Shown: positions 26,345 to 33,814 of the stretch, one piece after another
Layout: each line of letters begins with the position of its first letter
Position numbering within the stretch: position 1 is the stretch's first letter
Assembly (NCBI GenBank): GCA_017309115.1
Contig: JAFLEF010000045.1
Span: forward strand, 1 to 63,164
Source of the DNA: Verrucomicrobiota bacterium
Lineage (GTDB): Bacteria > Verrucomicrobiota > Verrucomicrobiia > Limisphaerales > UBA9464
Length of the DNA stretch: 63,164 nt
Direction of reading: 5' to 3'
Made by a program: the position numbers and the translations under genes
Notes under the pieces: model-generated
Databases searched by the model: none
What the model was told of the DNA's origin: nothing
What the model saw: only the letters and a program-made list of their open reading frames with translations

Positions 26345-26557
26345 GGCGCAAACTTTTCAAAAATGGGGGTTGAACTCCCCCAGGAATCGAGTCGGTTCCG
26401 GCTGTTCCACCGGGCTTCAAACCTTCGGTTCAAGGGGCGTCGCAGTCCCTCCGCGATGAGCGCGGGCGACGTTTGGCAGAGGGCGAAGGCGGGCAAGCCC
26501 GGGTGGAACTCGGGTGGTGTTCCCCCCTCGATGGCTCCGGCTGTCGAGGGGGTTTTT
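26345..26557 (+). ncRNA. Candidate structured RNA with intrinsic terminator upstream of thiD
   Basis: Between divergent TPR and thiD genes there is a GC-rich, hairpin-prone stretch: GGGGGTTGAACTCCCCC at its start, then CCTTCGG loops, then CGGGTGGAAC with a later GTTCC that can pair with GGAAC. It ends in a strong 13-bp hairpin with T run at 26523-26557, 57 bp before thiD. Such an arrangement fits either a small RNA or a cis-regulatory leader with alternative pairing: the CCCCCTCG side of the terminator could pair with upstream GGG segments. A GGGTGGAAC box recalls the T-box antiterminator, but other T-box signatures are absent. No TPP riboswitch motif is seen despite the thiamin gene. Confidence 0.4.
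26523..26557 (+). terminator. Strong intrinsic terminator
   Basis: CCCCCTCGATGGC, loop TCCG, GCTGTCGAGGGGG, then TTTTT: 13 consecutive pairs, three of them G-T, with a stable UCCG loop. It lies before thiD, not after a coding gene, so it ends or attenuates the leader transcript. Confidence 0.85.
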
Positions 26558-26613
26558 CGTTTCCTTAGGTTCCCTTGCTGCCCGGAAGCCGGCGTTGAGG
26601 TACCATCCCTCCC

Positions 26614-27414
26614 ATGTCACGGCTGAAAGCCCAACCAATCGCCCTCACCATCGCCGGATCCGACTCCGGCGGCGGCGCGGGAATCCAAGCCGACCTCAAG
26701 ACCTTTGCCGCGATTGGCGCGTTTGGCACCAGCGCCATCACCTGTCTGACGGCCCAAAATCCCCGGGGCGTTCTGGCGATTCAAGGAGCGTCTCCCCAGC
26801 TGGTCGAAAAGCAGTTGGAAGCCATTTTCAGCGAATTGCGCCCGGGAGCCGCCAAAACCGGCATGCTGTATCAAAGCTCCCTGATTTCCGCGGTCGTTAA
26901 TGCCTGGCCGAAGCGCCAAGCTCCTCCACTCGTTGTCGACCCCGTTATGGTGGCCACCAGTGGGGCCACCTTGCTCCAGCCGTCCGCCATTCGCCGACTG
27001 GTTCGCGATCTATTTCCGCTCGCCACGTTAATCACCCCGAACCTGGACGAAGCCGCTCTCTTGCTCGATAGCGCCATCACCACTCCCGAGCAGGTGCGCC
27101 AGGCCGCCCTGGAACTTCACCTGCGCTATGGCTGTGCGGTCCTGCTCAAGGGTGGGCACCTGAAACGGCAAACCACCGCGCAAGACGTGTTCTTCGACGG
27201 ACAGACCGAGCTGATTCTATCCGCACCGTTTATTCGCGGCGTCTCCACCCACGGAACAGGTTGCACTTACTCCGCGGCCATTACCGCTTATCTGGCCCTG
27301 GGATTGGACCTCATTCAGTCCGTCGAACTCGCCAAAAATCACATCACCCAGTCCATCGCCCAGAGCGTCCAAGTCAAAAAGCATACGGCGCTCAATCCGT
27401 TTTGGACGGAATGA
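26614..27414 (+). CDS. thiD: Hydroxymethylpyrimidine/phosphomethylpyrimidine kinase ThiD
   Basis: 266 residues, typical length. Substrate-binding [16 protein letters not shown] at residues about 14-29, [13 protein letters not shown] in the middle, [12 protein letters not shown], and the C-terminal anion hole [10 protein letters not shown] with the catalytic Cys region. ThiD phosphorylates HMP and HMP-P to give HMP-PP for thiamin synthesis. A candidate attenuator-like RNA precedes it. No other thiamin genes are nearby. Convergent with ndk; a heptamer array lies between the two stops. Confidence 0.95.
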   Translation: MSRLKAQPIALTIAGSDSGGGAGIQADLKTFAAIGAFGTSAITCLTAQNPRGVLAIQGASPQLVEKQLEAIFSELRPGAAKTGMLYQSSLISAVVNAWPKRQAPPLVVDPVMVATSGATLLQPSAIRRLVRDLFPLATLITPNLDEAALLLDSAITTPEQVRQAALELHLRYGCAVLLKGGHLKRQTTAQDVFFDGQTELILSAPFIRGVSTHGTGCTYSAAITAYLALGLDLIQSVELAKNHITQSIAQSVQVKKHTALNPFWTE

Positions 27415-27471
27415 GCGCCGCAGGTTGAACGAGTCCGAGAATCGAGAAACCGACCAGGGCTGAGTTCCTTC

Positions 27472-27499
27472 TCTCAACTCTCAACCTTCAACTCTCAAC
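27472..27499. repeat. Heptamer tandem array: TCTCAAC x4 (third unit diverged)
   Basis: Units TCTCAAC (27472-27478), TCTCAAC (27479-27485), CTTCAAC (27486-27492) and TCTCAAC (27493-27499), between the converging ends of thiD and ndk. The reverse complement of the same unit recurs at 60652-60665. Confidence 0.85.
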
Positions 27500-27503
27500 T
27501 ACT

Positions 27504-27920
27504 TCACGCCGGAATCTCATCCGGCCGGAAGAACCGCCGCACTTCGATTTCGGCATTCTCTACGGAGTCCGAGGCGTGAGCGATGTTCCGCATGTTGTCG
27601 GTGCCCAAATCGCCGCGAATCGTACCGGGAGCCGCTTTCTTGGAATCCGTGGGACCCAGCAGATCGCGCACCTTGGTCACGGCTTGATCCCCGGTCAGAA
27701 TGACCGCGAGCACGGGCTGGGAGGACATGAAGGTCACGATTTCCGGGAAAAACGGCCGGTCCTTCAGATGGGAGTAGTGCTCGGTCAGAATGGCTGGAGT
27801 CAGCCGCATCATCTTGGCGGCTTGCAACCGCAGGCCCGCGCGGGCAAAGCGCGCCAGAACTTCTCCGGCGAGGTTCTTTTCGATGCAGTCCGGTTTGCAG
27901 AGGATCAGTGTGCGTTCCAT
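27504..27920 (-). CDS. ndk: Nucleoside diphosphate kinase
   Basis: 138 residues from ATG 27920 (MERTLILCKPDCIEKNLAGE), standard length. The phospho-acceptor His lies in RNIAHASDS (usually RNIIHGSDS). Nucleotide-binding residues appear in KPD and in GTIRGDLG. It transfers gamma-phosphate from ATP to other NDPs. A longer frame to 27965 is not expected. Divergent from the Gfo/Idh/MocA gene. Confidence 0.95.
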   Translation of the reverse strand: MERTLILCKPDCIEKNLAGEVLARFARAGLRLQAAKMMRLTPAILTEHYSHLKDRPFFPEIVTFMSSQPVLAVILTGDQAVTKVRDLLGPTDSKKAAPGTIRGDLGTDNMRNIAHASDSVENAEIEVRRFFRPDEIPA

Positions 27921-28095
27921 TAGAGCGGGTCGTTGTGCCGGAATTCGGGACGTTGGTAAAGCCACGAAACCACGTCGACTCTTCCCGGTTCTCTCGTTCC
28001 CTCGTTCGCCCAGGCATCCGCCATGGTCTTACGTTGACCTCGAATCCCGACTCAGTAGTTTCCGTCCATCACCTCACAGTTTCACTCGCACTACC

Positions 28096-29493
28096 ATGTC
28101 CTCTGAACTTCCTCCTTTGCCTTCTTCCCGTCGGCTGTTCCTCAAACGTTCGACCGGCGCCCTCGCCATGGCCGGGGCTGCCAAATCGCTGATCACCCCG
28201 ATCTACGGCCAAAACCAAGCCCCTTCGGCCAACGTTAACGGAGCGAACGAAAAGATCGTCTGCGCGTACGTGGGTGTGGGCGGCCAGGGTGCCGGAGCCC
28301 ACGTCGGTCAGGACCTCGCCCACTTCAAGGAAAACAACACCGCCTTCGCCGCCGTCTGCGACGTGTCCAAGACCCGGGTGAACGCGGCCAAGAAACAAAT
28401 CGCCAACGGCGGTGGCGGTGACGTTGAAGGTTTCGAGGACTACCGGAAACTGCTCGAGCGAAAGGATATCGACGCCATCTTCTGTGCCACCGTCGACCAT
28501 TGGCACACCCCGGTTTCCTGCGATTCCATGGAAGCCGGCAAACACGTGTACGTGGAAAAGCCGATGACCCGTTACCTCGACGAGGCCTTCCGCATTCACG
28601 ACGTGGCCAAGAAGACCGGGAAGCTGCTCCAGGTTGGTTCCCAGGGCTGCTCCGACCAGAAATGGCACCAGGCCGCCGAGTGGATCAAGGCGGGCAAGAT
28701 TGGTCCGATCGTCATGACCCAGGGCAGCTACATGCGGAACAATCCGTGGGGCGAGTGGAACTACACGATCCAGCCGTGGGGCAAACCCGATGACATCAAT
28801 TGGGATCTGTGGATGGGTTCGCAGATCAAGCGAATCCGCCCGTTCACGGCCGATCACTATTTCCGCTGGCGCAAGTACTACCCCTATTGCTCCGGACTTT
28901 TGGGCGATCTGTTCCCGCACAAGCTGCATCCGTACATGCTGGCCACCGGCAATCCGGAATTCCCGGTCCGCGTTGCCGCCGTTGGCAGCCGCGCGTTCAA
29001 GACCGACTTGAACAACGAAGGTCGCAAGCCCGAACAGGCCACCGAGTTTGTGCGCGACGTTCCGGAGATCATTCAGTTGATCGCCGAGTTCCCGAGCGGC
29101 TACGTGATGCACATCACGTCGAGCACGGTGAATGAGCAGGGCACGCAGGAACTCATCCGGGGCCAGAAGGCCAGCCTCACGATGGCCGGCAACAAAGTGG
29201 AACTGCGGCCGGAACGCCCCTTCGCCGAGGAAATCGATCCGGAAACCAGTCAGGCGTTCCCATCGGAAAGCGTCGCGGCGCATCACGCCAACTTCTTCGC
29301 CGGCATCCGCGGTCAGCAGAAACTCAACGCCGGCATCGACCTCGCGGTGAAGGTTCAGACCGTCATCTCGTTGGCCGAAGCGTCCGATCGCATGGGCGTC
29401 GTTTGCTACTTCGACGAGAAGACCCGGAAGATCAAGGACGGCATGGGCCGCGAAGTTCCGGCGCCGACCTACGGCTGGCACGAGTTGTCCTAA
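28096..29493 (+). CDS. Tat-exported Gfo/Idh/MocA-family oxidoreductase
   Basis: 465 residues from ATG 28096. A twin-arginine signal SRRLFLKRS is followed by a hydrophobic stretch and an Ala-rich cleavage region, so folded export with bound NAD(P) is expected. The Rossmann segment is VCAYVGVGGQGAGAHV. The catalytic-type EKPMTR and substrate-domain residues (HKLHPYMLATGN) fit the family. Members act on sugars and cyclitols, and exported versions are numerous in Planctomycetes/Verrucomicrobiota; substrate unknown. The open frame upstream overlaps ndk on the other strand and is not coding. A perfect terminator follows. Confidence 0.92.
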   Translation: MSSELPPLPSSRRLFLKRSTGALAMAGAAKSLITPIYGQNQAPSANVNGANEKIVCAYVGVGGQGAGAHVGQDLAHFKENNTAFAAVCDVSKTRVNAAKKQIANGGGGDVEGFEDYRKLLERKDIDAIFCATVDHWHTPVSCDSMEAGKHVYVEKPMTRYLDEAFRIHDVAKKTGKLLQVGSQGCSDQKWHQAAEWIKAGKIGPIVMTQGSYMRNNPWGEWNYTIQPWGKPDDINWDLWMGSQIKRIRPFTADHYFRWRKYYPYCSGLLGDLFPHKLHPYMLATGNPEFPVRVAAVGSRAFKTDLNNEGRKPEQATEFVRDVPEIIQLIAEFPSGYVMHITSSTVNEQGTQELIRGQKASLTMAGNKVELRPERPFAEEIDPETSQAFPSESVAAHHANFFAGIRGQQKLNAGIDLAVKVQTVISLAEASDRMGVVCYFDEKTRKIKDGMGREVPAPTYGWHELS

Positions 29494-29509
29494 GCGTTTG
29501 CTCCAAGCA

Positions 29510-29540
29510 GCCGGCGAGCGATTCCGCTCGCCGGCTTTTT
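29510..29540 (+). terminator. Intrinsic terminator after the Gfo/Idh/MocA gene
   Basis: GCCGGCGAGCG, loop ATTC, CGCTCGCCGGC, then TTTTT: 11 perfect pairs. It ends 9 bp before the apbE start, which separates the two genes transcriptionally. Confidence 0.92.
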
Positions 29541-29549
29541 CATGTGTCC

Positions 29550-30476
29550 ATGGCCTTTCTCCGCTTTGCCCGCCACGCGATGGCGACCCGGTTCGAACTG
29601 GTGTTGCCAGGGGCGGATGAGGTCCGCCTCCGGGCGATCGCGGAGGAGGCCCTGGACGAAATCGAGCGGTTGGAGAATCTCCTGAGCCGTTATCGCCCGC
29701 ACACGGATATTGCTCGGATCAATCGGGGAGCCGCCTTCGCCCCCGTGCCCATTTCCCCGGAAACGTTTCGACTGCTGGAGCGCGCCCGGAAACTCACGGA
29801 GTTCACCGAGGGTGCTTTTGATCCCACGGTCGGCGCTTTGCTGGAGGTTTGGGGATTCACCTCAGGTGCCGGTCGAACGCCTGAGCCCGACCTTTTGGAA
29901 GCGGCCCGAACCCGAATCGGCTGGAATCAGGTCGAGCTGGACGATTCCCACAGCACCGTTCGGTTTCTTCAGCCCGGAGTTTCGCTCGATTTGGGCGCCA
30001 TCGGAAAAGGATACGCCCTCGACGTGGCTGTGGAGCGGTTGCGCGAAGCGGGTGTGAAATCGGCGCTGATCCATGGGGGCACTAGTTCCATGGTGGCGAT
30101 AGGGCCTCGACCAGACGGTTCTCCGTGGTTCGTGAGCGTTGTGAACTCCCCGGAGTCGAGCCAAACGATCCCCCTTCAGAATGAGTCGCTCTCAGTCTCG
30201 GCGCCGACCGGCAAATGGTTTCGCGATGAAGCCGGCCTGCTGCAGGGACATGTGCTGGACCCTGTACTCGGAAAGCCGGTCGCAGTGTCACACCCGGCCG
30301 CCGTCGTGTCTCCGTTCGCTACCGATTCGGATGCCCTGAGTACGGCCCTTTTGGTTCGTGGGCCTCAGTTCACGGGAAAACTGGCCGAGTGGCCCAAAAC
30401 TCGGGGTTGGCTCGAGGCGCCTGGGAATGCGGTCGCGGAGCGCAGCGAAGCTACTGCTTGGCGTCCGGGTGGGTGA
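29550..30476 (+). CDS. apbE: FAD:protein FMN transferase (ApbE family)
   Basis: About 308 residues from ATG 29550 (MAFLRFARHAMATRFEL). Family motifs: MATRFEL, LSRYRPHTDIARIN, EGAFDPTVGALL, the DLGAIGKGYALD flavin-site motif and GHVLDPVLGKP near the C-terminus. ApbE covalently attaches FMN to Thr in target flavoproteins using FAD. No signal peptide is obvious. The last about 20 residues (AVAERSEATAWRPGG) read into the repeat-rich DNA downstream, so the original stop may have been altered. No Rnf or Nqr genes are nearby to indicate its client. Confidence 0.9.
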   Translation: MAFLRFARHAMATRFELVLPGADEVRLRAIAEEALDEIERLENLLSRYRPHTDIARINRGAAFAPVPISPETFRLLERARKLTEFTEGAFDPTVGALLEVWGFTSGAGRTPEPDLLEAARTRIGWNQVELDDSHSTVRFLQPGVSLDLGAIGKGYALDVAVERLREAGVKSALIHGGTSSMVAIGPRPDGSPWFVSVVNSPESSQTIPLQNESLSVSAPTGKWFRDEAGLLQGHVLDPVLGKPVAVSHPAAVVSPFATDSDALSTALLVRGPQFTGKLAEWPKTRGWLEAPGNAVAERSEATAWRPGG

Positions 30477-30735
30477 TGCGTTGGGGTATTCCTGACTCCC
30501 AACGTCCCTCGACGCGCCCCAAAGCGGCAGAGGGCTGCCGCACTCCAAACGCTTCGCGCCAGCCCCGCTTGCCGCTTCCCGCTTGCCGCTTTTCCCCTCC
30601 GCGTCCTCTGCGGGTGCCCCCTTCCCCTGGGGTCGTCGTCGAAGCGAGTGTCCATTCGACGCTGACCAGCAAAGGCCGCGTTCCTTCGCTGCGCTCGGAA
30701 ACGCGGGGACGGCCCAGCGGTCCATCCCTACCAAC
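30420..30735. repeat. Repeat-rich intergenic island with REP-like palindrome
   Basis: This stretch from the end of apbE to the PEP-CTERM terminator holds no gene. It contains a palindrome GCGGCAG-AGGG-CTGCCGC at 30524-30541 followed by CACTCCAAACGCTTCGCGCC, a heptamer array at 30565-30592, and a GC-rich segment with CGCGGGGACGGCCCAGCGG. Sequences of this style look like dispersed intergenic elements, but copy number cannot be measured from one window. Confidence 0.55.
30565..30592. repeat. Heptamer tandem array: CCGCTTN x4
   Basis: Units CCGCTTG (30565-30571), CCGCTTC (30572-30578), CCGCTTG (30579-30585) and CCGCTTT (30586-30592). Only the seventh base varies. Confidence 0.85.
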
Positions 30736-30764
30736 AAAAAAGCCGCTCTGAGGTCAGAGCGGCT
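30735..30764 (-). terminator. Intrinsic terminator of the first PEP-CTERM gene
   Basis: Minus strand: AGCCGCTCTGA, loop CC, TCAGAGCGGCT, then a T6 run. Related hairpins follow the other array members, showing that gene and terminator were duplicated together. Confidence 0.9.
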
Positions 30765-30782
30765 CTTTGTGTCGATGTCAGC

Positions 30783-31319
30783 TTAGTTCTTGCGGCGAGC
30801 CACGAAGAATAGGCCCGCAACACCCAGAGCGGCCAGAACAACCGTGGAGGGTTCAGGAACGCCAACAATCAAGCCAGTCCAGTTCGAGTTCGCCGCAAAC
30901 GTAGCGGCCGGGGTAGGTCCACCACCGAGGTTGTTGATCGTGATCAGGCCCGAAAACATTGGGCTACCGATAAGCGCGTCCGCCCATGTGGCCCCAGTGG
31001 AGGCGTCCCAAGCGCGAACGAGGATGTTGGCGGACCCACCAGGCGCCACTCCCGGAACAACCAACCCGTTGATGAAGAAGAGACCATCGAGGGTCAGCGG
31101 GACTCCTGCCGCACCATTGGGTGACAGGAAGGAACCATCGAAGGCGTTCTGGATGGACACCTTGCCGTTAGCCTTGGGCAGCGGAGTGATTCCATCGAAA
31201 CCAAAAATGTAGGCCTTGGTCGAAGCACCAGGCACGGTGTAGTTGTTACTGGCGTTGAACGTCCCTTGGGCAAGGGCCGACAGGGTTGAGAGCAAGCCAA
31301 ACGCTATCAGGGTTTTCAT
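30783..31319 (-). CDS. PEP-CTERM protein, array member A
   Basis: 178 residues from ATG 31319 (MKTLIAFGLLSTLSALAQGTF). Signal peptide, a beta-rich body (NNYTVPGASTKAYIFGFDG; SFLSPNGAAGVPLTLDGLFFINGL), then the sorting tail VPEPSTVVLAALGVAGLFFVARRKN: the PEP motif, a hydrophobic helix and a basic end. PEP-CTERM proteins are processed by exosortase EpsH and attached or released at the cell surface, often with exopolysaccharide; no exosortase gene is in this window. It is the most downstream member of a tandem array and has its own terminator. Confidence 0.9.
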   Translation of the reverse strand: MKTLIAFGLLSTLSALAQGTFNASNNYTVPGASTKAYIFGFDGITPLPKANGKVSIQNAFDGSFLSPNGAAGVPLTLDGLFFINGLVVPGVAPGGSANILVRAWDASTGATWADALIGSPMFSGLITINNLGGGPTPAATFAANSNWTGLIVGVPEPSTVVLAALGVAGLFFVARRKN

Positions 31320-31408
31320 AACACGGAGATCAGAATTGCAGGGTTTCCGCAGGTTCGGGTTCTCGCCCAACAAACGAAATCAGAGCGGCACTTGGTGGAG
31401 AAGTCAGC

Positions 31409-31942
31409 TTAGTTCTTGCGGCGAGCCACGAAGAAAATGCCCGCAACACCCAGTGCGGTCAGCGCGACCGTGGAGGGTTCGGGTACGAAAAACGTCAAGC
31501 CTGTAAAGTTTGAGTCTGCCGCAAACGAAGCAGCAGGGGTAAGTCCTCCGCCGAGGTTGTTTACCGTCACCAGCCCTGAACCGGGGTTACTTCGCACCAG
31601 GGCATCGAACCAATTTGGCCCAGTACTGGCATCCCAAGCGCGAACGATGACGTGGGCGGTTCCACCAGGCGCCACATCCGGAACGGTCAAACCGTTGATG
31701 AAGAAGAGGCCGTCAAGGGTCAGAGCCACACCAGCAGCGCCATTCGGCGACAAGAACGAACCATCAGTAGCGTTTTGGACGGCGACCCTACCAACGGACT
31801 TGGCCAGTGGGATACCTTCGACTACGAAGATCAACGCTTTGGTCGAGGCGCCAGGGACCGTGTAATTGTTACTGGCGTTGAACGTCCCTTGGGCAAGGGC
31901 CGACACGGTTGAGAGCAAGCCAAACGCAATCAGGGTTTTCAT
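31409..31942 (-). CDS. PEP-CTERM protein, array member B
   Basis: 177 residues from ATG 31942, closely similar to member A throughout: the same signal peptide MKTLIAFGLLSTVSALAQGTF and the same tail VPEPSTVALTALGVAGIFFVARRKN. It differs in the middle (ALIFVVEGIPLAKSVGRVAV). The 5' leader is also shared with member A (ACAGGGTTTC, then GGTTCGGGTTCTC). Its terminator region (about 31362-31385) is degenerate: only half of the hairpin remains, so read-through into member A is likely. Confidence 0.9.
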   Translation of the reverse strand: MKTLIAFGLLSTVSALAQGTFNASNNYTVPGASTKALIFVVEGIPLAKSVGRVAVQNATDGSFLSPNGAAGVALTLDGLFFINGLTVPDVAPGGTAHVIVRAWDASTGPNWFDALVRSNPGSGLVTVNNLGGGLTPAASFAADSNFTGLTFFVPEPSTVALTALGVAGIFFVARRKN

Positions 31943-31997
31943 GATAGAAAGATCAGATTTACAGGGTTTCAGGAGGTTCGGGTTCTCACCCGACAAA

Positions 31998-32027
31998 TGA
32001 AAAAGCCGCGCTGAAATCAGAGCGGCT
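31998..32027 (-). terminator. Terminator of the relic array member
   Basis: Minus strand: AGCCGCTCTGA, loop TT, TCAGCGCGGCT with one mismatch, then TTTT. Homologous to the other array terminators. Confidence 0.75.
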
Positions 32028-32045
32028 CTTTGTGAAGATTTCAGC

Positions 32046-32140
32046 TTAGTTCTTGCAGCGAGCCACGAAGAACCGGCCAGCAACACCCAGAGCGCCCAGA
32101 ACAACTGTGGCCTGACTGGTGTTGCTGAATTGAGCTTCCC
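32046..32140 (-). pseudogene. Relic C-terminus of a fourth PEP-CTERM paralogue
   Basis: Minus strand reads SNTSQATVVLGALGVAGRFFVARCKN and stops at 32046, matching the sorting tail of its neighbours. The VPEP motif and the whole body are gone. It is flanked by two copies of the array terminator, so it is the remnant of a complete gene-plus-terminator unit lost by recombination between repeats. Confidence 0.8.
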
Positions 32141-32153
32141 GCAAAACAAAAAA

Positions 32154-32180
32154 GAGCCGCTCTGAAAATCAGAGCGGCTC
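32154..32180 (-). terminator. Terminator of PEP-CTERM member C
   Basis: GAGCCGCTCTGA, three-base loop, TCAGAGCGGCTC, flanked by A and T runs on both sides so that it can work in either direction. Confidence 0.9.
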
Positions 32181-32197
32181 TTTGTGAAGAAGTTTGC

Positions 32198-32743
32198 TTA
32201 GTTCTTGCGGCGAGCCACGAAGAACAGACCAGCAACACCCAGAGCGGCCAGAGCGACCGTGGAGGGCTCAGGAACCACGTTGACCGTGAGGCCAGCCCAG
32301 TTCGAGTTCGCCGCGAAGGTCGCAGCCGGGGTCGGTCCACCACCGAGGTTGCTCACCGTGATCAGGCCGGACGCAGCGTCGCTGCGGACCAACGCGTCAG
32401 CCCAGGTGGCTCCGGAGGCGGAGTCCCAAGCGCGAACGATGATATTGGCCGAGCTGCCAGTCGCCGCTCCAGGAACGGTCAAGCCGTTGATGAAGAAGAT
32501 ACCGTCGAGCGTCAGAGCCACACCAGCGGCACCGTTGGGGGACAGGAACGATCCATCAGCAGCGTTCTGGATGGAAACCTTGCCAGTGGCCTTGGCCAAC
32601 GGAGTAGTTCCACCGGGAGCGAAGACGAACGCCTTGGTCGAAGCACCAGGGACGGTGTAGTTGTTGCTAGCGTTGAAGGTACCCTGAGCGAACGCCGAAA
32701 GAGCGGCGAACATCCCGAGAGTTGTGAGGAGCAACTTATTCAT
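32198..32743 (-). CDS. PEP-CTERM protein, array member C
   Basis: 181 residues from ATG 32743 (MNKLLLTTLGMFAALSAFAQGTF). The body and tail match members A and B (NNYTVPGASTKAFVFAPGG; LSPNGAAGVALTLDGIFFINGL; VPEPSTVALAALGVAGLFFVARRKN), while the signal peptide differs. It is the first unit of the array and has a complete terminator, so it is probably the ancestral or best-maintained copy. Predicted surface-associated structural or matrix protein; role unknown. Confidence 0.92.
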   Translation of the reverse strand: MNKLLLTTLGMFAALSAFAQGTFNASNNYTVPGASTKAFVFAPGGTTPLAKATGKVSIQNAADGSFLSPNGAAGVALTLDGIFFINGLTVPGAATGSSANIIVRAWDSASGATWADALVRSDAASGLITVSNLGGGPTPAATFAANSNWAGLTVNVVPEPSTVALAALGVAGLFFVARRKN

Positions 32744-32787
32744 GGTTGGTATAATTTAGGCAGAGAGAAGTTTGTGGCTCGAAAGGA

Positions 32788-33408
32788 TCAAGGAGCCGGA
32801 GTGAAGGTCTTGGACCAGGTGAACGGCGCGAGGGCGTTCACAACCAGGCCTTGACCCACCGCGATGGTCGGGAGGGGAGTTTGGATATAGCCCACACCTT
32901 CGACATAGTCATAGGTGGTGTAGCCAGCGCCATTCCAGGTAGAAACCGTGCCGCCGTCGCCAGGATTCAGGCCGAGGTCATCGAAGTTTCCAGACAGGGG
33001 AATCTTGGAAGCAACGAAGTTATTGCCCTTAGCACCAGCAACCGTCTGGGTGCCAACCAACGCCTCGCCGACCGTGGTGACGGAGGCGGGATCATTGACG
33101 AACACGAAGACCGCTTCACCGGGAGCGAGGGTGAAGTTATCACCGCTCACCACACCAGCGCCCGCCACGATGTCGGAGGTCGCAAAACCAGTTCCCGTCC
33201 ACTTGGAAACCGCGCAATCAATGGAACCGAACAACGCCCCGATGGTGTTACCCGACGGATTGGTGTTGTTCAACGGATTGGAAACGAGGTTGTACCCCTT
33301 GGCGAGGGACAACTTGACGTACCCAACGATGTTAGAGCTGGCCGCAGATGCCGAGAAGGCCATCGCGGAAGCCGCCGCCACAGTGAGGGCGAGGAGGTTT
33401 TTGTTCAT
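32788..33408 (-). CDS. Secreted beta-rich hypothetical protein
   Basis: 206 residues from ATG 33408 (MNKNLLALTVAAASAMAFSASAASS), a clear signal peptide. The mature protein starts NIVGYVKLSLAKGYNLVSNPLNN, followed by KWTGTGFATSD and a second similar KxW unit (STWNGAGYTTYDYVEGVGY). This pattern of surface proteins is common in the phylum but no function is known. It lacks a PEP-CTERM tail. It lies 44 bp upstream of array member C on the same strand, with no obvious terminator between them, so they may be co-transcribed. Confidence 0.85.
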   Translation of the reverse strand: MNKNLLALTVAAASAMAFSASAASSNIVGYVKLSLAKGYNLVSNPLNNTNPSGNTIGALFGSIDCAVSKWTGTGFATSDIVAGAGVVSGDNFTLAPGEAVFVFVNDPASVTTVGEALVGTQTVAGAKGNNFVASKIPLSGNFDDLGLNPGDGGTVSTWNGAGYTTYDYVEGVGYIQTPLPTIAVGQGLVVNALAPFTWSKTFTPAP

Positions 33409-33814
33409 GAGAGACCAGATAGTTTCCGTGTGTGACGACAAGCTGCCACGAGGCAAAGAGGTCCGTCAAACACTTTTTCATTTTCCACTTGGAATCCAAG
33501 TCCCCGCATTTGCAGGTGCTTTCGCCGACCGGATTCCCTCAAAAAACGGCTGCCATCTAACAGAAATTACCAACTAAACCGGCCCGAGAGCGAACTCGAA
33601 TTTACCCAAAATGGGGTCCAGTCGGGACTCGCAGGGCAATTTTCCGCAGCTCGCGAGCCCTTCTTCCACACGAAGCCAGACCGCCGGTGACCCGCGGCCC
33701 ACCTTCGCTGGCGACGGTTCCACCGCCAAAGGCGGGACTCCAAACCCATGACAAATCGTCGCTCAAACCGTCCCACGGCTTGAAGGTGCTCCCAAGTCAG
33801 GCGATGAATCTCAA
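33409..33814. other. Divergent intergenic region
   Basis: About 400 bp between the secreted protein gene (minus) and the large operon (plus). No gene, repeat or hairpin-terminator is recognised. It must contain both promoters. Its 33430-33590 part is AT-richer than the surroundings. Confidence 0.35.

Noticed and set aside
26489-26557. Canonical T-box leader
   Set aside because: A GGGTGGAAC box is present, but no AGTA/GAGA stem I signature or specifier loop is visible, and thiD is not a usual T-box target.
26363-26560. TPP riboswitch before thiD
   Set aside because: The conserved CTGAGA and GAACCTGAT-type motifs are absent, so a known thiamin riboswitch is not supported.
28000-28025. TCTCGTTC/CCTCGTTC near 28 kb as another heptamer
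   Set aside because: The repeat distance is eight bases and only two units exist.
30783-33408. Possible exosortase next to the PEP-CTERM array
   Set aside because: No multi-helix exosortase-like protein is in the window; the sorting enzyme must be elsewhere.
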